DNA of 64,000 nucleotides, from positions 4,774,001-4,838,000 of the forward strand of contig NZ_CP088294.1 of assembly GCF_024666525.1 (NCBI RefSeq), written 5' to 3'. The notes beneath the pieces were generated by a model that was given only the letters and a program-made list of their open reading frames with translations, was not told the DNA's origin and did not search any database. Made by a program: the position numbers and the translations under genes. Below, in pieces: positions 9,293 through 18,915 of the stretch (its first letter is position 1; each line of letters begins with the position of its first letter). The DNA is from Pseudomonas sp. J452 (lineage in GTDB: Bacteria; Pseudomonadota; Gammaproteobacteria; Pseudomonadales; Pseudomonadaceae).

Positions 9293-11860
9293 ATGAGTGA
9301 TCTCTCCGCCCACACGCCAATGATGCAGCAGTACTGGAAGCTGAAGAACCAGCATCCGGACCAGCTGATGTTCTACCGCATGGGCGACTTCTACGAGATT
9401 TTCTACGAAGACGCGAAGAAAGCCGCAGCGCTGCTGGATATCACCCTGACCGCGCGCGGCTCGTCAGCCGGCCAGGCAATCCCGATGTGCGGCATTCCGC
9501 ACCACTCGGCCGAGGGCTACCTGGCCAAGCTGGTCAAGCTCGGCGAGTCGGTGGTGATCTGCGAGCAGATCGGCGACCCGGCCACCAGCAAGGGCCCGGT
9601 CGAACGCCAGGTGGTGCGCATCATCACCCCCGGCACCATCAGCGACGAAGCCCTGCTCGACGAGCGCCGCGACAACCTGCTGGCCGCCGTACTCGGCGAC
9701 GAGCGCCTGTTCGGCCTGGCCACCCTGGACATCACCAGCGGCCGCTTCACCGTGCAGGAACTCAAGGGCTGGGAAAATCTGCTGGCCGAGCTGGAGCGCC
9801 TGAGCCCGGCCGAGCTACTGATCCCGGACGACTGGCCGCAGGGCCTGCCGGTGGACAAGCGCCGCGGCACCCGCCGCCGCGCGCCCTGGGACTTCGATCG
9901 CGACACGGCGCGCAAGAGCCTGTGCCAACAGTTCGCCACCCAGGATCTGAAAGGCTTCGGCTGCGAGAACCTGAGCCTGGCCATCGGCGCCGCCGGCTGC
10001 CTGCTCGGCTATGCCAAGGAGACCCAGCGCACCGCCCTGCCGCACCTGCGCAGCCTGCGCCACGAGCGCCTGGACGACACGGTGATCCTCGATGGCGCCA
10101 GCCGGCGTAACCTGGAGCTGGACACCAACCTCGCCGGAGGGCGCGACAACACCCTGCAATCGGTGGTCGACCGTTGCCAGACCGCCATGGGTTCGCGCCT
10201 GCTGACCCGCTGGCTGAACCGTCCGCTGCGCGATCGTGCCGTGCTGGAAGGCCGCCAGGACTCCATCGCCTGCCTGCTGGACCGCTACCAGTTCGAACTG
10301 ATCCAGCCGCAGCTCAAGGACATCGGCGACCTCGAGCGCATCCTCGCCCGCATCGGCCTGCGCAACGCCCGCCCACGCGACCTGGCGCGCCTGCGCGACG
10401 CCCTGGCCGCCCTGCCGCAGCTGCAAAACGGCATGGCTCAGCTGGATACTCCGCACCTAACCGAGCTGGCGACCAGCATTCGCACCTACCCGGAACTGGC
10501 CGACCTGCTGGCCCGCGCCATCATCGACAACCCGCCGGCGGTGATCCGCGACGGCGGCGTGCTGAAGACCGGCTACGACGCCGAGCTGGATGAACTGCAG
10601 TCGCTGAGCGAGAACGCCGGCCAGTACCTGATGGATCTGGAAGTGCGCGAGAAGGCCCGTACCGGCCTGGCCAACCTCAAGGTCGGCTACAACCGCGTGC
10701 ACGGCTACTTCATCGAGCTGCCGAGCAAACAGGCCGAATCGGCGCCCGCCGACTACATCCGCCGGCAGACCCTGAAAGGCGCCGAGCGCTTCATCACCCC
10801 GGAGCTCAAGGAGTTCGAGGACAAGGCCCTGTCGGCCAAGAGCCGCGCCCTGGCTCGCGAGAAACTGCTGTACGACGAACTGCTGGAGCACCTGATCGGC
10901 CACCTGGCGCCGCTGCAGGACACCGCGGCAGCCCTCGCCGAACTGGACGTGCTGAGCAACCTGGCCGAACGCGCGCTGAACCTCGACCTCAATCGCCCGC
11001 GCTTCGTCGAAGAACCCTGCATGCGCATCAGCCAGGGCCGCCATCCGGTAGTCGAGCAGGTGCTGGATACGCCGTTCGTAGCCAACGACCTGGGTCTGGA
11101 CGACAACACCCGCATGCTGATCATCACCGGCCCGAACATGGGCGGTAAGTCGACCTACATGCGCCAGACCGCGCTGATCGTGCTGCTCGCCCATATCGGC
11201 AGCTTTGTCCCGGCAGCCAGCTGCGAGCTGTCGCTGGTCGATCGCATCTTCACCCGCATCGGCTCCAGCGACGACCTGGCCGGCGGCCGTTCGACCTTCA
11301 TGGTCGAGATGAGCGAAACCGCCAACATCCTGCACAACGCCAGCGAGCGCAGCCTGGTGCTGATGGACGAAGTCGGCCGCGGCACCAGCACCTTCGACGG
11401 TCTGTCGCTGGCCTGGTCGGCCGCCGAACAGCTGGCCAGCCTGCGCGCCTGGACGCTGTTCGCCACCCACTACTTCGAGCTGACCGTGCTGCCGGAAAGT
11501 GAGCCAGTGGTCGCCAACGTGCACCTCAACGCCACCGAGCACAACGAGCGCATCGTCTTCCTGCACCACGTGCTGCCCGGTCCGGCCAGCCAGAGCTATG
11601 GCCTGGCCGTGGCGCAGCTGGCCGGCGTGCCGGCGCCGGTGATCGCCCGCGCCCGCGAGCACCTGGCGCGCCTGGAAACCACCAGCCTGCCCCACGAAAC
11701 ACCGCACAGTGCACCTGGCCAACCGGCAGCACCACTGCAGAACGACCTGTTTGCCAGCCTGCCGCACCCCGTGCTGGAGGAATTGGCCAAGATCAATCCC
11801 GATGATCTGACACCGCGTCGTGCCCTGGAGCTGTTATATACATGGAAGACGCGCATCTAA
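9293..11860 (+). CDS. mutS: DNA mismatch repair protein MutS
   Basis: The protein has 855 residues from ATG 9293 ([18 protein letters not shown]). The open frame extends further upstream, but this start gives the standard MutS length. The mismatch-recognition Phe-X-Glu motif is in [12 protein letters not shown]. Walker A is [13 protein letters not shown], and the ATPase signature follows as [16 protein letters not shown]. The C-terminus ends in a short helical dimerisation tail. MutS binds mispairs and recruits MutL. The gene is divergent from pncC across 78 bases. Confidence 0.99.
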   Translation: MSDLSAHTPMMQQYWKLKNQHPDQLMFYRMGDFYEIFYEDAKKAAALLDITLTARGSSAGQAIPMCGIPHHSAEGYLAKLVKLGESVVICEQIGDPATSKGPVERQVVRIITPGTISDEALLDERRDNLLAAVLGDERLFGLATLDITSGRFTVQELKGWENLLAELERLSPAELLIPDDWPQGLPVDKRRGTRRRAPWDFDRDTARKSLCQQFATQDLKGFGCENLSLAIGAAGCLLGYAKETQRTALPHLRSLRHERLDDTVILDGASRRNLELDTNLAGGRDNTLQSVVDRCQTAMGSRLLTRWLNRPLRDRAVLEGRQDSIACLLDRYQFELIQPQLKDIGDLERILARIGLRNARPRDLARLRDALAALPQLQNGMAQLDTPHLTELATSIRTYPELADLLARAIIDNPPAVIRDGGVLKTGYDAELDELQSLSENAGQYLMDLEVREKARTGLANLKVGYNRVHGYFIELPSKQAESAPADYIRRQTLKGAERFITPELKEFEDKALSAKSRALAREKLLYDELLEHLIGHLAPLQDTAAALAELDVLSNLAERALNLDLNRPRFVEEPCMRISQGRHPVVEQVLDTPFVANDLGLDDNTRMLIITGPNMGGKSTYMRQTALIVLLAHIGSFVPAASCELSLVDRIFTRIGSSDDLAGGRSTFMVEMSETANILHNASERSLVLMDEVGRGTSTFDGLSLAWSAAEQLASLRAWTLFATHYFELTVLPESEPVVANVHLNATEHNERIVFLHHVLPGPASQSYGLAVAQLAGVPAPVIARAREHLARLETTSLPHETPHSAPGQPAAPLQNDLFASLPHPVLEELAKINPDDLTPRRALELLYTWKTRI

Positions 11861-12000
11861 CGCCCAGCGCCGCAAGCTGATAGAATCGCGCGCAATTTTA
11901 CGACTGCCCGGTTTACAGCCTGAGCCGCGGCCAATTACAGAGCACCTGCAAGCCCTACGCAGAAAGGGATCAGGCCGCCGCCCGAGGAGAGAATCGAACC

Positions 12001-12294
12001 ATGACCTTCGTCGTTACCGACAATTGCATCAAGTGCAAATACACCGACTGCGTGGAAGTCTGCCCGGTTGACTGCTTCTATGAGGGCCCGAACTTCCTGG
12101 TGATCCACCCGGACGAGTGCATCGACTGCGCCCTGTGCGAGCCGGAATGCCCGGCCCAGGCGATCTTCTCCGAAGACGAGGTGCCGGAAGACCAGCAGGA
12201 GTTCATCGAGCTGAACGCCGACCTGGCCGAAGTCTGGCCGAACATCACCGAGAAAAAGAAGCCCTGGCGGACGCCGAAGAGTGGGATGGCGTGA
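12001..12294 (+). CDS. fdxA: 7Fe ferredoxin FdxA with a frameshifted C-terminus
   Basis: The first 86 or so residues are a normal seven-iron ferredoxin: [17 protein letters not shown] supplies the [3Fe-4S]/[4Fe-4S] cysteines and [11 protein letters not shown] the second set. After ENITEKK-type sequence the frame continues [11 protein letters not shown] and stops at 12294. The expected ending, with [15 protein letters not shown], is present in the +2 frame and stops at 12323. One base is missing in or beside the A run at 12253-12257. All cluster-binding cysteines precede the lesion. This is either a sequencing error or a real C-terminal change. Confidence 0.9.
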   Translation: MTFVVTDNCIKCKYTDCVEVCPVDCFYEGPNFLVIHPDECIDCALCEPECPAQAIFSEDEVPEDQQEFIELNADLAEVWPNITEKKKPWRTPKSGMA

Positions 12295-12348
12295 AGGACA
12301 AGCTGCAGCACCTGGAGCGCTAAGCACTAAGCGCTTTCGCTGCAACGC

Positions 12349-12375
12349 AAAAGGCCCGCACGACGCGGGCCTTTT
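12349..12375 (+). terminator. Intrinsic terminator after fdxA
   Basis: The stem AAGGCCCGC/GCGGGCCTT has a short ACGAC-type loop and is followed by TTTTGC. It lies 26 bases after the full-length fdxA stop and separates fdxA from the oppositely transcribed rsmZ. Confidence 0.8.
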
Positions 12376-12401
12376 GCTGTGTGCAGCTTTTCTACGGGCA
12401 A

Positions 12402-12425
12402 AAAAAGGGGCGGTGATTAACCGCC
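12402..12425 (-). terminator. Intrinsic terminator of rsmZ
   Basis: On the minus strand GGGCGGTTAATCACCGCCCC forms a 6-bp GC stem and is followed by seven T residues. Confidence 0.85.
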
Positions 12426-12535
12426 CGCTCTTTTTTCCCTACTCCCTCTGTCTCCTGCTCATCATCCTGATGAACCGCATCCTGCGGTGGTTCCTGACCT
12501 TCTTCCCTGAGGGCCTGTGCTTTTCCCTTTGCACG
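12402..12535 (-). ncRNA. rsmZ: RsmZ-like small regulatory RNA
   Basis: On the minus strand this stretch has eight GGA motifs, several in hairpin loops: GTGCAAAGGGAAAAGCAC, CCGCAGGATGCGG and TCATCAGGATGATGA, followed by AGCAGGAGAC, AGAGGGAG and TAGGGAAA. It ends in a GGGCGG/CCGCCC stem with a run of seven T. A TAATAT -10 box at 12547-12542 sets the probable start near 12535. A perfect GacA box lies about 180 bases upstream. Its place between rpoS and fdxA is where P. aeruginosa carries rsmZ. RsmZ sequesters RsmA/CsrA proteins. The exact 5' end is inferred. Confidence 0.92.
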
Positions 12536-12541
12536 GGGTTC

Positions 12542-12569
12542 ATATTAGCGTTTTGCCCCGACTGAACAA
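12542..12569 (-). promoter_or_regulatory. Probable sigma-70 promoter of rsmZ
   Basis: On the minus strand TTGTTC (-35), a 16-base spacer and TAATAT (-10, 12547-12542) precede the inferred rsmZ start. The assignment rests on consensus match and position only. Confidence 0.55.
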
Positions 12570-12707
12570 GGCCACCACTCAGCGCAAAAGAAGCCAATGA
12601 CGGCCATAACCTAAGAAGAAGTCTTTATTTTTCAATTGGTTAAATTTTATCGACGTAGGAGAAAGGCCCATCACCCGCGCTAGCCACCTGCAATTTCCTA
12701 CAGCCTC

Positions 12708-12725
12708 TGTAAGCAATCACTTACA
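12708..12725 (-). promoter_or_regulatory. GacA-binding upstream activating sequence of rsmZ
   Basis: TGTAAGCAATCACTTACA is a perfect palindrome of the form TGTAAG-N6-CTTACA, the site bound by phosphorylated GacA at rsmY and rsmZ. Its centre is about 180 bases upstream of the inferred rsmZ start, matching the spacing known in Pseudomonas. Confidence 0.92.
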
Positions 12726-12735
12726 ACGCCAACAA

Positions 12736-12760
12736 TAAAAAACCCGGCCGAAGCCGGGTT
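12736..12760 (-). terminator. Intrinsic terminator after rpoS
   Basis: On the minus strand AACCCGGC-TTCG-GCCGGGTT forms a stem with a UUCG tetraloop followed by a T tract. It lies 20 bases beyond the rpoS stop. Confidence 0.85.
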
Positions 12761-12780
12761 TCTCATGCACCCAGAAGTGC

Positions 12781-13788
12781 TTACTGGAACAACGCGTCAC
12801 TCGACAAGCCATTCTTCTCGAGAATCTCGCGCAGACGCTTGAGCGCTTCGACCTGGATCTGCCGAACCCGCTCGCGGGTCAGGCCGATTTCCTGGCCAAC
12901 TTCCTCCAGCGTGCAGCTCTCGTGACCACGCAGACCGAAGCGGCGGATCACCACCTCACGCTGCTTGTCGGTGAGTTCCGACAGCCACTGGTCGATGCTC
13001 TGCGAAAGGTCGTCATCCTGCAGCAGCTCGCAGGGGTCGGTCGGCTTTTCGTCGGTCAGGGTATCGAGCAGGGTCTTGTCCGAATCCGGCCCCAAAGACA
13101 CATCCACCGAAGTCACCCGCTCGTTGAGGCCAAGCATGCGCTTGACCTCGCCCACGGGTTTTTCCAGCAGGTTGGCGATCTCCTCGGCCGACGGTTCGTG
13201 ATCGAGTTTCTGCGTCAGCTCGCGCGCGGCGCGCAGGTAGACGTTGAGCTCCTTGACCACATGGATCGGCAAACGAATCGTGCGGGTCTGATTCATGATC
13301 GCCCGTTCGATGGTCTGACGAATCCACCAGGTGGCATAGGTCGAAAAGCGAAAGCCACGTTCCGGGTCGAATTTTTCCACTGCGCGGATCAGCCCGAGGT
13401 TGCCCTCTTCGATCAGATCCAACAGGGAAAGACCCCGATTGACGTAGCGCCGGGCGATTTTCACCACCAGTCGCAGGTTGCTTTCGATCATGCGTTTGCG
13501 ACCCGCAGGATCACCCTTCTGCGCCAGACGCGCGAAGTGCACTTCTTCCTGAGGAGTCAGTAGAGGGGAAAAGCCGATTTCATTGAGATAGAGCTGAGTG
13601 GCGTCGAGCGCCCGGGTGTAATCGATGTATTTGTGCTGCTTGAGACTAGTGGTCGAGTTTCTGGATTTGGCGCTGGAAAGCGGTAGCTCGGAATCCTCGC
13701 TTAACACATCTTCCAGGACGATGCCGGGCTCCATGAGCAGCACTTCATCGTCGACGTCAAACTCCGGCGCTTCTTTATTGAGTGCCAT
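12781..13788 (-). CDS. rpoS: RNA polymerase sigma factor RpoS
   Basis: The protein has 335 residues from ATG 13788 ([20 protein letters not shown]), preceded by AAAGGA. The frame is open 16 codons further upstream, but the conserved start is clear. Region 1.2 contains [11 protein letters not shown]. Region 2 has the conserved [18 protein letters not shown] element. Region 4.2 has the helix-turn-helix [20 protein letters not shown]. RpoS drives the general stress and stationary-phase response. It lies downstream of nlpD, inside which a main rpoS promoter lies in other Pseudomonas. Confidence 0.98.
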   Translation of the reverse strand: MALNKEAPEFDVDDEVLLMEPGIVLEDVLSEDSELPLSSAKSRNSTTSLKQHKYIDYTRALDATQLYLNEIGFSPLLTPQEEVHFARLAQKGDPAGRKRMIESNLRLVVKIARRYVNRGLSLLDLIEEGNLGLIRAVEKFDPERGFRFSTYATWWIRQTIERAIMNQTRTIRLPIHVVKELNVYLRAARELTQKLDHEPSAEEIANLLEKPVGEVKRMLGLNERVTSVDVSLGPDSDKTLLDTLTDEKPTDPCELLQDDDLSQSIDQWLSELTDKQREVVIRRFGLRGHESCTLEEVGQEIGLTRERVRQIQVEALKRLREILEKNGLSSDALFQ

Positions 13789-13983
13789 TGTTGTTGTCCT
13801 TTGCTGAGTTCGACAACAAGCCCTGGCGGCGCCCATTCCAGTTTCACTTCAGGGAGAACCGGCCCCCCACGCCTGCCGAAACAGACCTGCTGCCGTTCAC
13901 TTCGCACCTGAAATAAAGCTGAATTCACTCCCTGGCAACACCCGAGCCCGTTCCTCCTACTCTGGAACAGACTGGTAGCAAGG

Positions 13984-14859
13984 TCAGCGACGTGGCAGAT
14001 ATTGCAGCGGATCCACAGGTTTGCCCTGACGGCGAATCTCGAAGTGGAGTTTCACCCGGTCGGTTCCCGTGGAACCCATCTCGGCGATATTCTGTCCGGC
14101 TTTGACCTGCTGCCCCTCCCGCACCAGTAGTCTACGGTTATGTCCGTAAGCACTTACGTAGGTATCGCTGTGCTTGATGATCACCAGTTCGCCGTAGCCC
14201 CGTAACCCACTTCCGGCGTACACAACGGAACCATCAGACGCAGCCAAAACAGGCTGGCCCAATTCACCGGCGATATCAATTCCTTTATTCAAACTGCCGT
14301 TTGACGAGAATTTTCCGATCAGCACGCCATTCGCCGGCCAGGCCCAGCCTTTCGCCGAGCGGGTTACCGGCTGCACTTTGCCGGGTACAACCGGGGCCGT
14401 TACCGGCGGCTTGCTGGCCTGAACCGGGGGCGGCGCAGCCTGTACCGGCGGTTGCTGTGGCGCACGCGTAACCGGCTGCTGAGCCACAACCACAGGGGCG
14501 CTAGTCGACTTGCTGACCTGGGCCACGGCCGGTGCGCTGCCCTGGGGGGAGTCGAAACGGATGATCTGCCCTGGGCGAATTACATAGGGCGCTGGGATAT
14601 TGTTGCGCGCTGCCAGCCCCTTCCAGTCCCAGCCAAAACGGAACGCAATCGAATACAGGGTATCGCCGCGCTGCACGATGTACTGGCCACCGCTGGCCTG
14701 GGGGCGCGGCTGCTGGCCGCCGGCATGATTGCGATCAACCACCTGCACCGGCGTAGTCGGAGAGCTGCCACAACCGCTGAGCAAGGCGGCGAAAAGCAAT
14801 GCACCAAGGCCGGCTCGACCGGCAAGGCCATTTCGCTGCTGTTTGGTTGTGACTGTCAC
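13984..14859 (-). CDS. nlpD: Lipoprotein NlpD: LysM plus degenerate M23 peptidase domain
   Basis: I place the start at GTG 14857-14859, which has GGGAG upstream. An ATG at 14910 abuts the DUF368 stop without a visible ribosome site. The lipobox is LLSGC. A LysM domain follows (YIVQRGDTLYSIAFRFGWDW to IRPGQIIRFD), then a Pro/Ala-rich linker. The C-terminal M23 fold ends LHFEIRRQGKPVDPLQYLP. The first metal-ligand motif reads GIDIAG rather than the HxxxD of active enzymes, as in NlpD amidase activators. It should activate AmiC-type septal amidases. Confidence 0.92.
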   Translation of the reverse strand: MTVTTKQQRNGLAGRAGLGALLFAALLSGCGSSPTTPVQVVDRNHAGGQQPRPQASGGQYIVQRGDTLYSIAFRFGWDWKGLAARNNIPAPYVIRPGQIIRFDSPQGSAPAVAQVSKSTSAPVVVAQQPVTRAPQQPPVQAAPPPVQASKPPVTAPVVPGKVQPVTRSAKGWAWPANGVLIGKFSSNGSLNKGIDIAGELGQPVLAASDGSVVYAGSGLRGYGELVIIKHSDTYVSAYGHNRRLLVREGQQVKAGQNIAEMGSTGTDRVKLHFEIRRQGKPVDPLQYLPRR

Positions 14860-14910
14860 CCCGAGCTCCCTATGCAGGTGTTTCTTGTAAGAGCGGCTAT
14901 TGTGCCGCAT

Positions 14911-15849
14911 TTATTCGGAGGAGCCAGCCGTTTGCTGTTTGCGCCCAGCCAGCCACTCCAGACCCAGAATCAGGATCACACCCGCAATGGCCAGAAGAAT
15001 AGCCAGCCAGAGCTGGGCATCCTGGCCATTGAGCTGAGCGAACTGCGCCGGCAGCAGGTTGTCCTGCAGCAGGGGTGTCTGCTGACCATGGCTGTCGGTG
15101 CGCCAGGTCAGGGTCTGTTTCCACGGCCAGACCTTGTTCAGCGAACCAAGCATCAGGCCAACCAGGAACGCCAGGGTCAGATCACGCCAGCGCGCCAGCA
15201 GCCAGCTGAGCAGACGGGCAAAGCTCAGAATGCCGACCAGGCAGCCGGCAGCGAAGACCGCCAGCACGGCGATATCCAGGGTTTTCACCGCGCCCAGCAC
15301 GACCGCATACAAGCCCATCAGCACCAGCAGGAAACTGCCGGAAATGCCCGGCAGGATCATCGCGCAGATGGCAATGGCGCCGGCCATAAACAGGCTCAAA
15401 GGATCGCTGCCCCACTGCACCGGCGAGGCCACGGTGATCCACCAGGCGAAAGCAATGCCCAGCACGAAGCTGGCGAAACGTGTCCAGTTCCAGCGCGTGA
15501 TCTCACGTGCCACCAGGTGGCTGGACACCAGGATCAGACCGAAGAAGAACGACCAGACCGGTATAGGATGTTCGTCCAGCAGCCAGGTGATCAGCCGCGC
15601 CAGGCTGAAAATGCTGGTCAGAATGCCGCTCAGCAGCACCAGCAGGAAAGTGGCATTGGCCGTTTGCCAGGCCTTGACGATGCGCCCGCGCAGCAGCTGC
15701 AACAGGGCTTCCGGCACGCTGGCTATCGAGCGCAGCAGCTCATCGTAAATGCCGCTGATAAAGGCCACGGTGCCACCGGAAACGCCCGGCACCACATCAG
15801 CCGCACCCATCGCAATGCCCTTGGCGAAGAGCAGCAGATAATTCTTCAT
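14911..15849 (-). CDS. DUF368 membrane protein, PopT-type undecaprenyl phosphate translocase
   Basis: The protein has 312 residues with eight or more hydrophobic segments. The family signatures are the paired re-entrant motifs ADVVPGVSGGT at about 17-27 and ILPGISGS in the middle. DUF368 (PopT) proteins were recently shown to recycle undecaprenyl phosphate across the inner membrane for cell-wall and O-antigen synthesis. The gene lies between pcm and nlpD on the same strand. I do not recall it at this exact place in P. aeruginosa, so the position may be lineage-specific. Confidence 0.88.
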   Translation of the reverse strand: MKNYLLLFAKGIAMGAADVVPGVSGGTVAFISGIYDELLRSIASVPEALLQLLRGRIVKAWQTANATFLLVLLSGILTSIFSLARLITWLLDEHPIPVWSFFFGLILVSSHLVAREITRWNWTRFASFVLGIAFAWWITVASPVQWGSDPLSLFMAGAIAICAMILPGISGSFLLVLMGLYAVVLGAVKTLDIAVLAVFAAGCLVGILSFARLLSWLLARWRDLTLAFLVGLMLGSLNKVWPWKQTLTWRTDSHGQQTPLLQDNLLPAQFAQLNGQDAQLWLAILLAIAGVILILGLEWLAGRKQQTAGSSE

Positions 15850-15870
15850 GCAGCTTCCTTGGCAGATCGG

Positions 15871-16545
15871 TCAGGCCACTGGCCCGTTGAGCAGCGGCAC
15901 GAAACGCACCGCATCCAGCACATGCCGGGAGTAACCGTCTTCTTCGCGGACGATCAGCAGCAGTTCCTGCACATCGCCGGCGCCGACCGGAATCACCAGG
16001 CGGCCACCCAGAGCCAGCTGCTCGAGCAGCGCCTGCGGTACTTCGGCGGCGGCCGCAGTGACGATGATGCCGTTGTAGGGCCCCAGCGCATTCCAGCCTT
16101 CCCAGCCATCGCCCCAGCGAAACACCACATTGCGTAGCTTGAGCTCGGCCAGACGCTCCTTGGCGCGATCCTGCAGACTCTGGATGCGCTCGACCGAGAA
16201 CACCCGCTCGACCAGTTGCGCCAGCACAGCGGTCTGGTAGCCGGAACCGGTGCCGATCTCCAGCACTTTGTCCAGCGGCCCGGCGGACAGCAGCAGCTCG
16301 GTCATCCGTCCGACCATGTACGGCTGGGAGATGGTCTGGTTGTGCCCGATCGGCAGCGCGGTGTCTTCGTAGGCGCGATGCGCCAATGCCTCATCGACGA
16401 ACAAGTGGCGCGGCGTACGGCGGATGACTTCCAGCACGTGCGGATTGGACAGGCCTTCTTCGTACAGGCGCTCGATCAGGCGCTCGCGGGTACGCTGCGA
16501 AGTCATGCCGACGCCCTGGCGCTGCAGATGATCCTGGCCACGCAT
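15871..16545 (-). CDS. pcm: Protein-L-isoaspartate O-methyltransferase
   Basis: The protein has 224 residues from ATG 16545, which overlaps the surE stop as ATGA and has GGAGGG upstream. A second start at 16506 ([18 protein letters not shown]) matches the N-terminus used for P. aeruginosa Pcm. The SAM motif I is [18 protein letters not shown], and the substrate-side motif is [17 protein letters not shown]. The enzyme methylates isoaspartyl residues to start repair of aged proteins. It belongs to the truD-surE-pcm-nlpD-rpoS array common to gamma-proteobacteria. Confidence 0.97.
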   Translation of the reverse strand: MRGQDHLQRQGVGMTSQRTRERLIERLYEEGLSNPHVLEVIRRTPRHLFVDEALAHRAYEDTALPIGHNQTISQPYMVGRMTELLLSAGPLDKVLEIGTGSGYQTAVLAQLVERVFSVERIQSLQDRAKERLAELKLRNVVFRWGDGWEGWNALGPYNGIIVTAAAAEVPQALLEQLALGGRLVIPVGAGDVQELLLIVREEDGYSRHVLDAVRFVPLLNGPVA

Positions 16546-17294
16546 CAGAGCAAGCCCTCCAGCCAGCCTTCGAGGCTGGCGAAGGCATCGTTGAAGGTAC
16601 GATCGAGCTGCAGCGGGGTGATCGACACGTAGCCCTGCATCACCGCATGGAAGTCGGTACCCGGGCCACCATCCTCAGCATCGCCGGAGATCGAGATCCA
16701 GTAGCCTTCCTTGCCGCGCGGGTTGACCACCTTAACCGGCGCCGCCGCACGGGCGCGATGACCGAGACGGGTCAACTGGATGCCACGGATGCGCTCCAGC
16801 GGCAGGTTGGGCACGTTGACGTTGAGCACGCTGCGCGGCGGCAGATCGAGCTGCTCGTGAGCCTCGACCAGTTTGCGGGCGAAATAGGCGGCGGTCGGCA
16901 GGTTTTCGGTCTGCCGCGACAACAGCGAGAAGGCGAATGCCGGGTGATTGAGGAAACGCCCTTCCAGCGCGGCCGCCACGGTGCCGGAATACAGCACATC
17001 GTCGCCCAGGTTGGCGCCCAGGTTGATCCCTGACACCACCATGTCCGGCACCTGCTCGAACAGGCCATTAAGGCCCAGGTGCACGCAGTCAGTCGGCGTA
17101 CCGTTGAGGCTGATATAGCCGTTGGGCAAACGCGTCGGGTGCAGCGGACGGTCGAGGGTCAGCGAGCTGCTGGCGCCGCTCTTGTCCTCGGCCGGGGCAA
17201 CGATGACGCAGTCGGCGTAGTCGGCCAGCGCGCCATGCAGCGCGGCGATACCGGGCGCCATCACCCCATCGTCGTTGGAAATCAGAATTCGCAT
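16545..17294 (-). CDS. surE: 5'-nucleotidase SurE
   Basis: The protein has 249 residues. The N-terminal metal site is [19 protein letters not shown] (the paired Asp of NDD), followed by [15 protein letters not shown] and [19 protein letters not shown]. SurE dephosphorylates nucleoside 5'- and 3'-monophosphates and short polyphosphate. Its first 13 bases overlap the end of truD, and its stop overlaps the pcm start, so the three genes are probably translationally coupled. Confidence 0.97.
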   Translation of the reverse strand: MRILISNDDGVMAPGIAALHGALADYADCVIVAPAEDKSGASSSLTLDRPLHPTRLPNGYISLNGTPTDCVHLGLNGLFEQVPDMVVSGINLGANLGDDVLYSGTVAAALEGRFLNHPAFAFSLLSRQTENLPTAAYFARKLVEAHEQLDLPPRSVLNVNVPNLPLERIRGIQLTRLGHRARAAAPVKVVNPRGKEGYWISISGDAEDGGPGTDFHAVMQGYVSITPLQLDRTFNDAFASLEGWLEGLL

Positions 17295-18340
17295 GGATTA
17301 TCCGTCTGCCCTGCCGGCAGTAGATCGACCAGTTCGCGCACCACCACGGTGGCGAAGCATCCGGCCGGCAGGACGAAGTGCAGTTGCAGAATGTCAGGCT
17401 CAGGATAATGCCACGACAAGCCGCCGATGGGGAGGCGCAGGATACGCCGTTCGTGCGCCATGCCCGCTTCGACCAGCCAGTCCGCCAATGCCTGCTCGCT
17501 CGTCGCCACGCCTTGCTCCAGCGCGTGCGCCGCACCGGCTGCCGGTGACGGCCCACTGCCCCACAGCGGGCCGGTGGGATGCAGGTCGAGAATGGCCAGG
17601 CGCGGATCGCTACACTCGGCTTCGCCGGCCATGAAGAAGCTGCGACTGTCGGTGAACGCCAGCAGATCGCCGACCGCCACCTGGCTCCAGCTGCCCGCCG
17701 CCACCCGTTCGGCCAGCAGACGATTGAACAGGTAGCTACGCGCCGCCGAGAGCAGGCGCGAGCGCAGGTTGCGCTGCTCCGGCAGCTCGTGGCGTTCGGC
17801 AAACTGGCGCGCTTCGAATACGTTGCCGCCCTGGAAGCCGAAGCGCTGCAGGCCGTAATAGTTGGGCACGCCCTGGGCCTGGATCTGCTGCAGGCGTTGT
17901 TCCAGGACTTCCCTGTCACCGTCGAGCTGGGTCAGGCGCAGGGTGAAGCCGTTGGCCGAATGGGCGCCACGCTGCAGCTTGCGCGAATGCCGTGCGCTCT
18001 TGAGGATACTCAGGCTATGGCCTTCGGCCCCACTCAGGTCCGGATCGGCCTTGCCCGGCAGGTGCAGGCTGAACCACTGGCGGGTCAGCGCCTGGCGGTC
18101 CTTCAGCCCGGCGTAGCTGATATTCCGTTGCGATACACCAGCGGCCCGGGCCAGGCGGCGCGCCGCTTCCTCGGTATTCAGCCCACGCTTCTCCACCCAC
18201 AGCCAGAGGTGTTCACCCTGACCGGATAGCGGGATATCGAGCACTTCATCGACCTGGAAGTCTTCCGCCGTGGCCTTGAGCACGGCGCGCCCACAGGCTT
18301 CGCCATGGGCGCGCGGGCCGAGCAGTTGCGCCTCGTTCAT
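17282..18340 (-). CDS. truD: tRNA pseudouridine(13) synthase TruD
   Basis: The protein has 352 residues. The signature [17 protein letters not shown] holds the catalytic Asp, and YYGLQRFG follows the inserted domain. TruD converts U13 of tRNA-Glu to pseudouridine. The start overlaps the ispF stop by four bases (ATGA-type) and the end overlaps surE, so this is a compact operon. Confidence 0.97.
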   Translation of the reverse strand: MNEAQLLGPRAHGEACGRAVLKATAEDFQVDEVLDIPLSGQGEHLWLWVEKRGLNTEEAARRLARAAGVSQRNISYAGLKDRQALTRQWFSLHLPGKADPDLSGAEGHSLSILKSARHSRKLQRGAHSANGFTLRLTQLDGDREVLEQRLQQIQAQGVPNYYGLQRFGFQGGNVFEARQFAERHELPEQRNLRSRLLSAARSYLFNRLLAERVAAGSWSQVAVGDLLAFTDSRSFFMAGEAECSDPRLAILDLHPTGPLWGSGPSPAAGAAHALEQGVATSEQALADWLVEAGMAHERRILRLPIGGLSWHYPEPDILQLHFVLPAGCFATVVVRELVDLLPAGQTDNPCEF

Positions 18341-18810
18341 GCTTTCACCAGCAAAGCCACGGCGTGCACGGCGATGCCTTCCTCGCGACCGGTGAAGCCG
18401 AGCTTCTCGGTGGTGGTGGCCTTGACGTTGACCTGATCCAGCTCGACCTGCAGGTCGGTGGCGATCAGCCCGCGCATGGTCTCGATATGCGGCGCCATCT
18501 TCGGCGCCTGGGCGACGATGGTGGCGTCGACGTTGCCGACCAGCCAGCCCTTGGCATGGATCAGGCCGAGCACATGGCGCAGCAACGCACGGCTGTCGGC
18601 GCCCTTGAAGGTCGGGTCGGTATCGGGGAAGTGCTTGCCAATATCGCCCAACGCCGCGGCGCCGAGCAGCGCATCGCTAAGCGCATGCAGCAGCACGTCG
18701 CCGTCGGAATGAGCAACAAGACCGAATTTGTGCGGGATACGCACGCCGCCCAGGGTGATGAAATCGCCCTCGCCGAAGCGGTGTACGTCGTAGCCGTGGC
18801 CGATACGCAT
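18337..18810 (-). CDS. ispF: 2-C-methyl-D-erythritol 2,4-cyclodiphosphate synthase
   Basis: The protein has 157 residues with the N-terminal metal motif [15 protein letters not shown] (Asp and His ligands) and [18 protein letters not shown]. IspF closes the cyclodiphosphate ring in the MEP isoprenoid pathway. No clear Shine-Dalgarno sequence lies just before the ATG; instead a 9-bp hairpin ends about ten bases upstream. It is the first gene of the ispF-truD-surE-pcm array. Confidence 0.97.
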   Translation of the reverse strand: MRIGHGYDVHRFGEGDFITLGGVRIPHKFGLVAHSDGDVLLHALSDALLGAAALGDIGKHFPDTDPTFKGADSRALLRHVLGLIHAKGWLVGNVDATIVAQAPKMAPHIETMRGLIATDLQVELDQVNVKATTTEKLGFTGREEGIAVHAVALLVKA

Positions 18811-18843
18811 AGGAAAGAGAACGCCCTGAATATGTCAGGGCGT
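18811..18843 (-). terminator. Hairpin between fghA and ispF, possible terminator or leader structure
   Basis: ACGCCCTGA (18821-18829) and TCAGGGCGT (18835-18843) form a perfect 9-bp stem with a 5-base loop. On the minus strand it is followed by TTCTCTTTCC and then the ispF ATG. It could end the adhC-fghA transcript or shape the ispF leader. The T tract is interrupted, so termination is uncertain. Confidence 0.5.
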
Positions 18844-18862
18844 GATTCTAACCGGATTGCCC

Positions 18863-18915
18863 CGTAGCCCGGATGAAATCCGGGGGTCAATTTCCCGGAT
18901 TGCATCCGGGCTACG
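18863..18915. repeat. REP-like palindrome, family 1 copy 1
   Basis: CGTAGCCCGGATGAAATCCG and its complement CGGATTGCATCCGGGCTACG face each other across a short spacer. The same unit occurs at 48989-49049. The TAG stop of fghA lies inside the right arm. Confidence 0.85.

Noticed and set aside
12281..12565. Short plus-strand frame between fdxA and rpoS
   Set aside because: It covers the rsmZ region on the opposite strand and shows no protein features.
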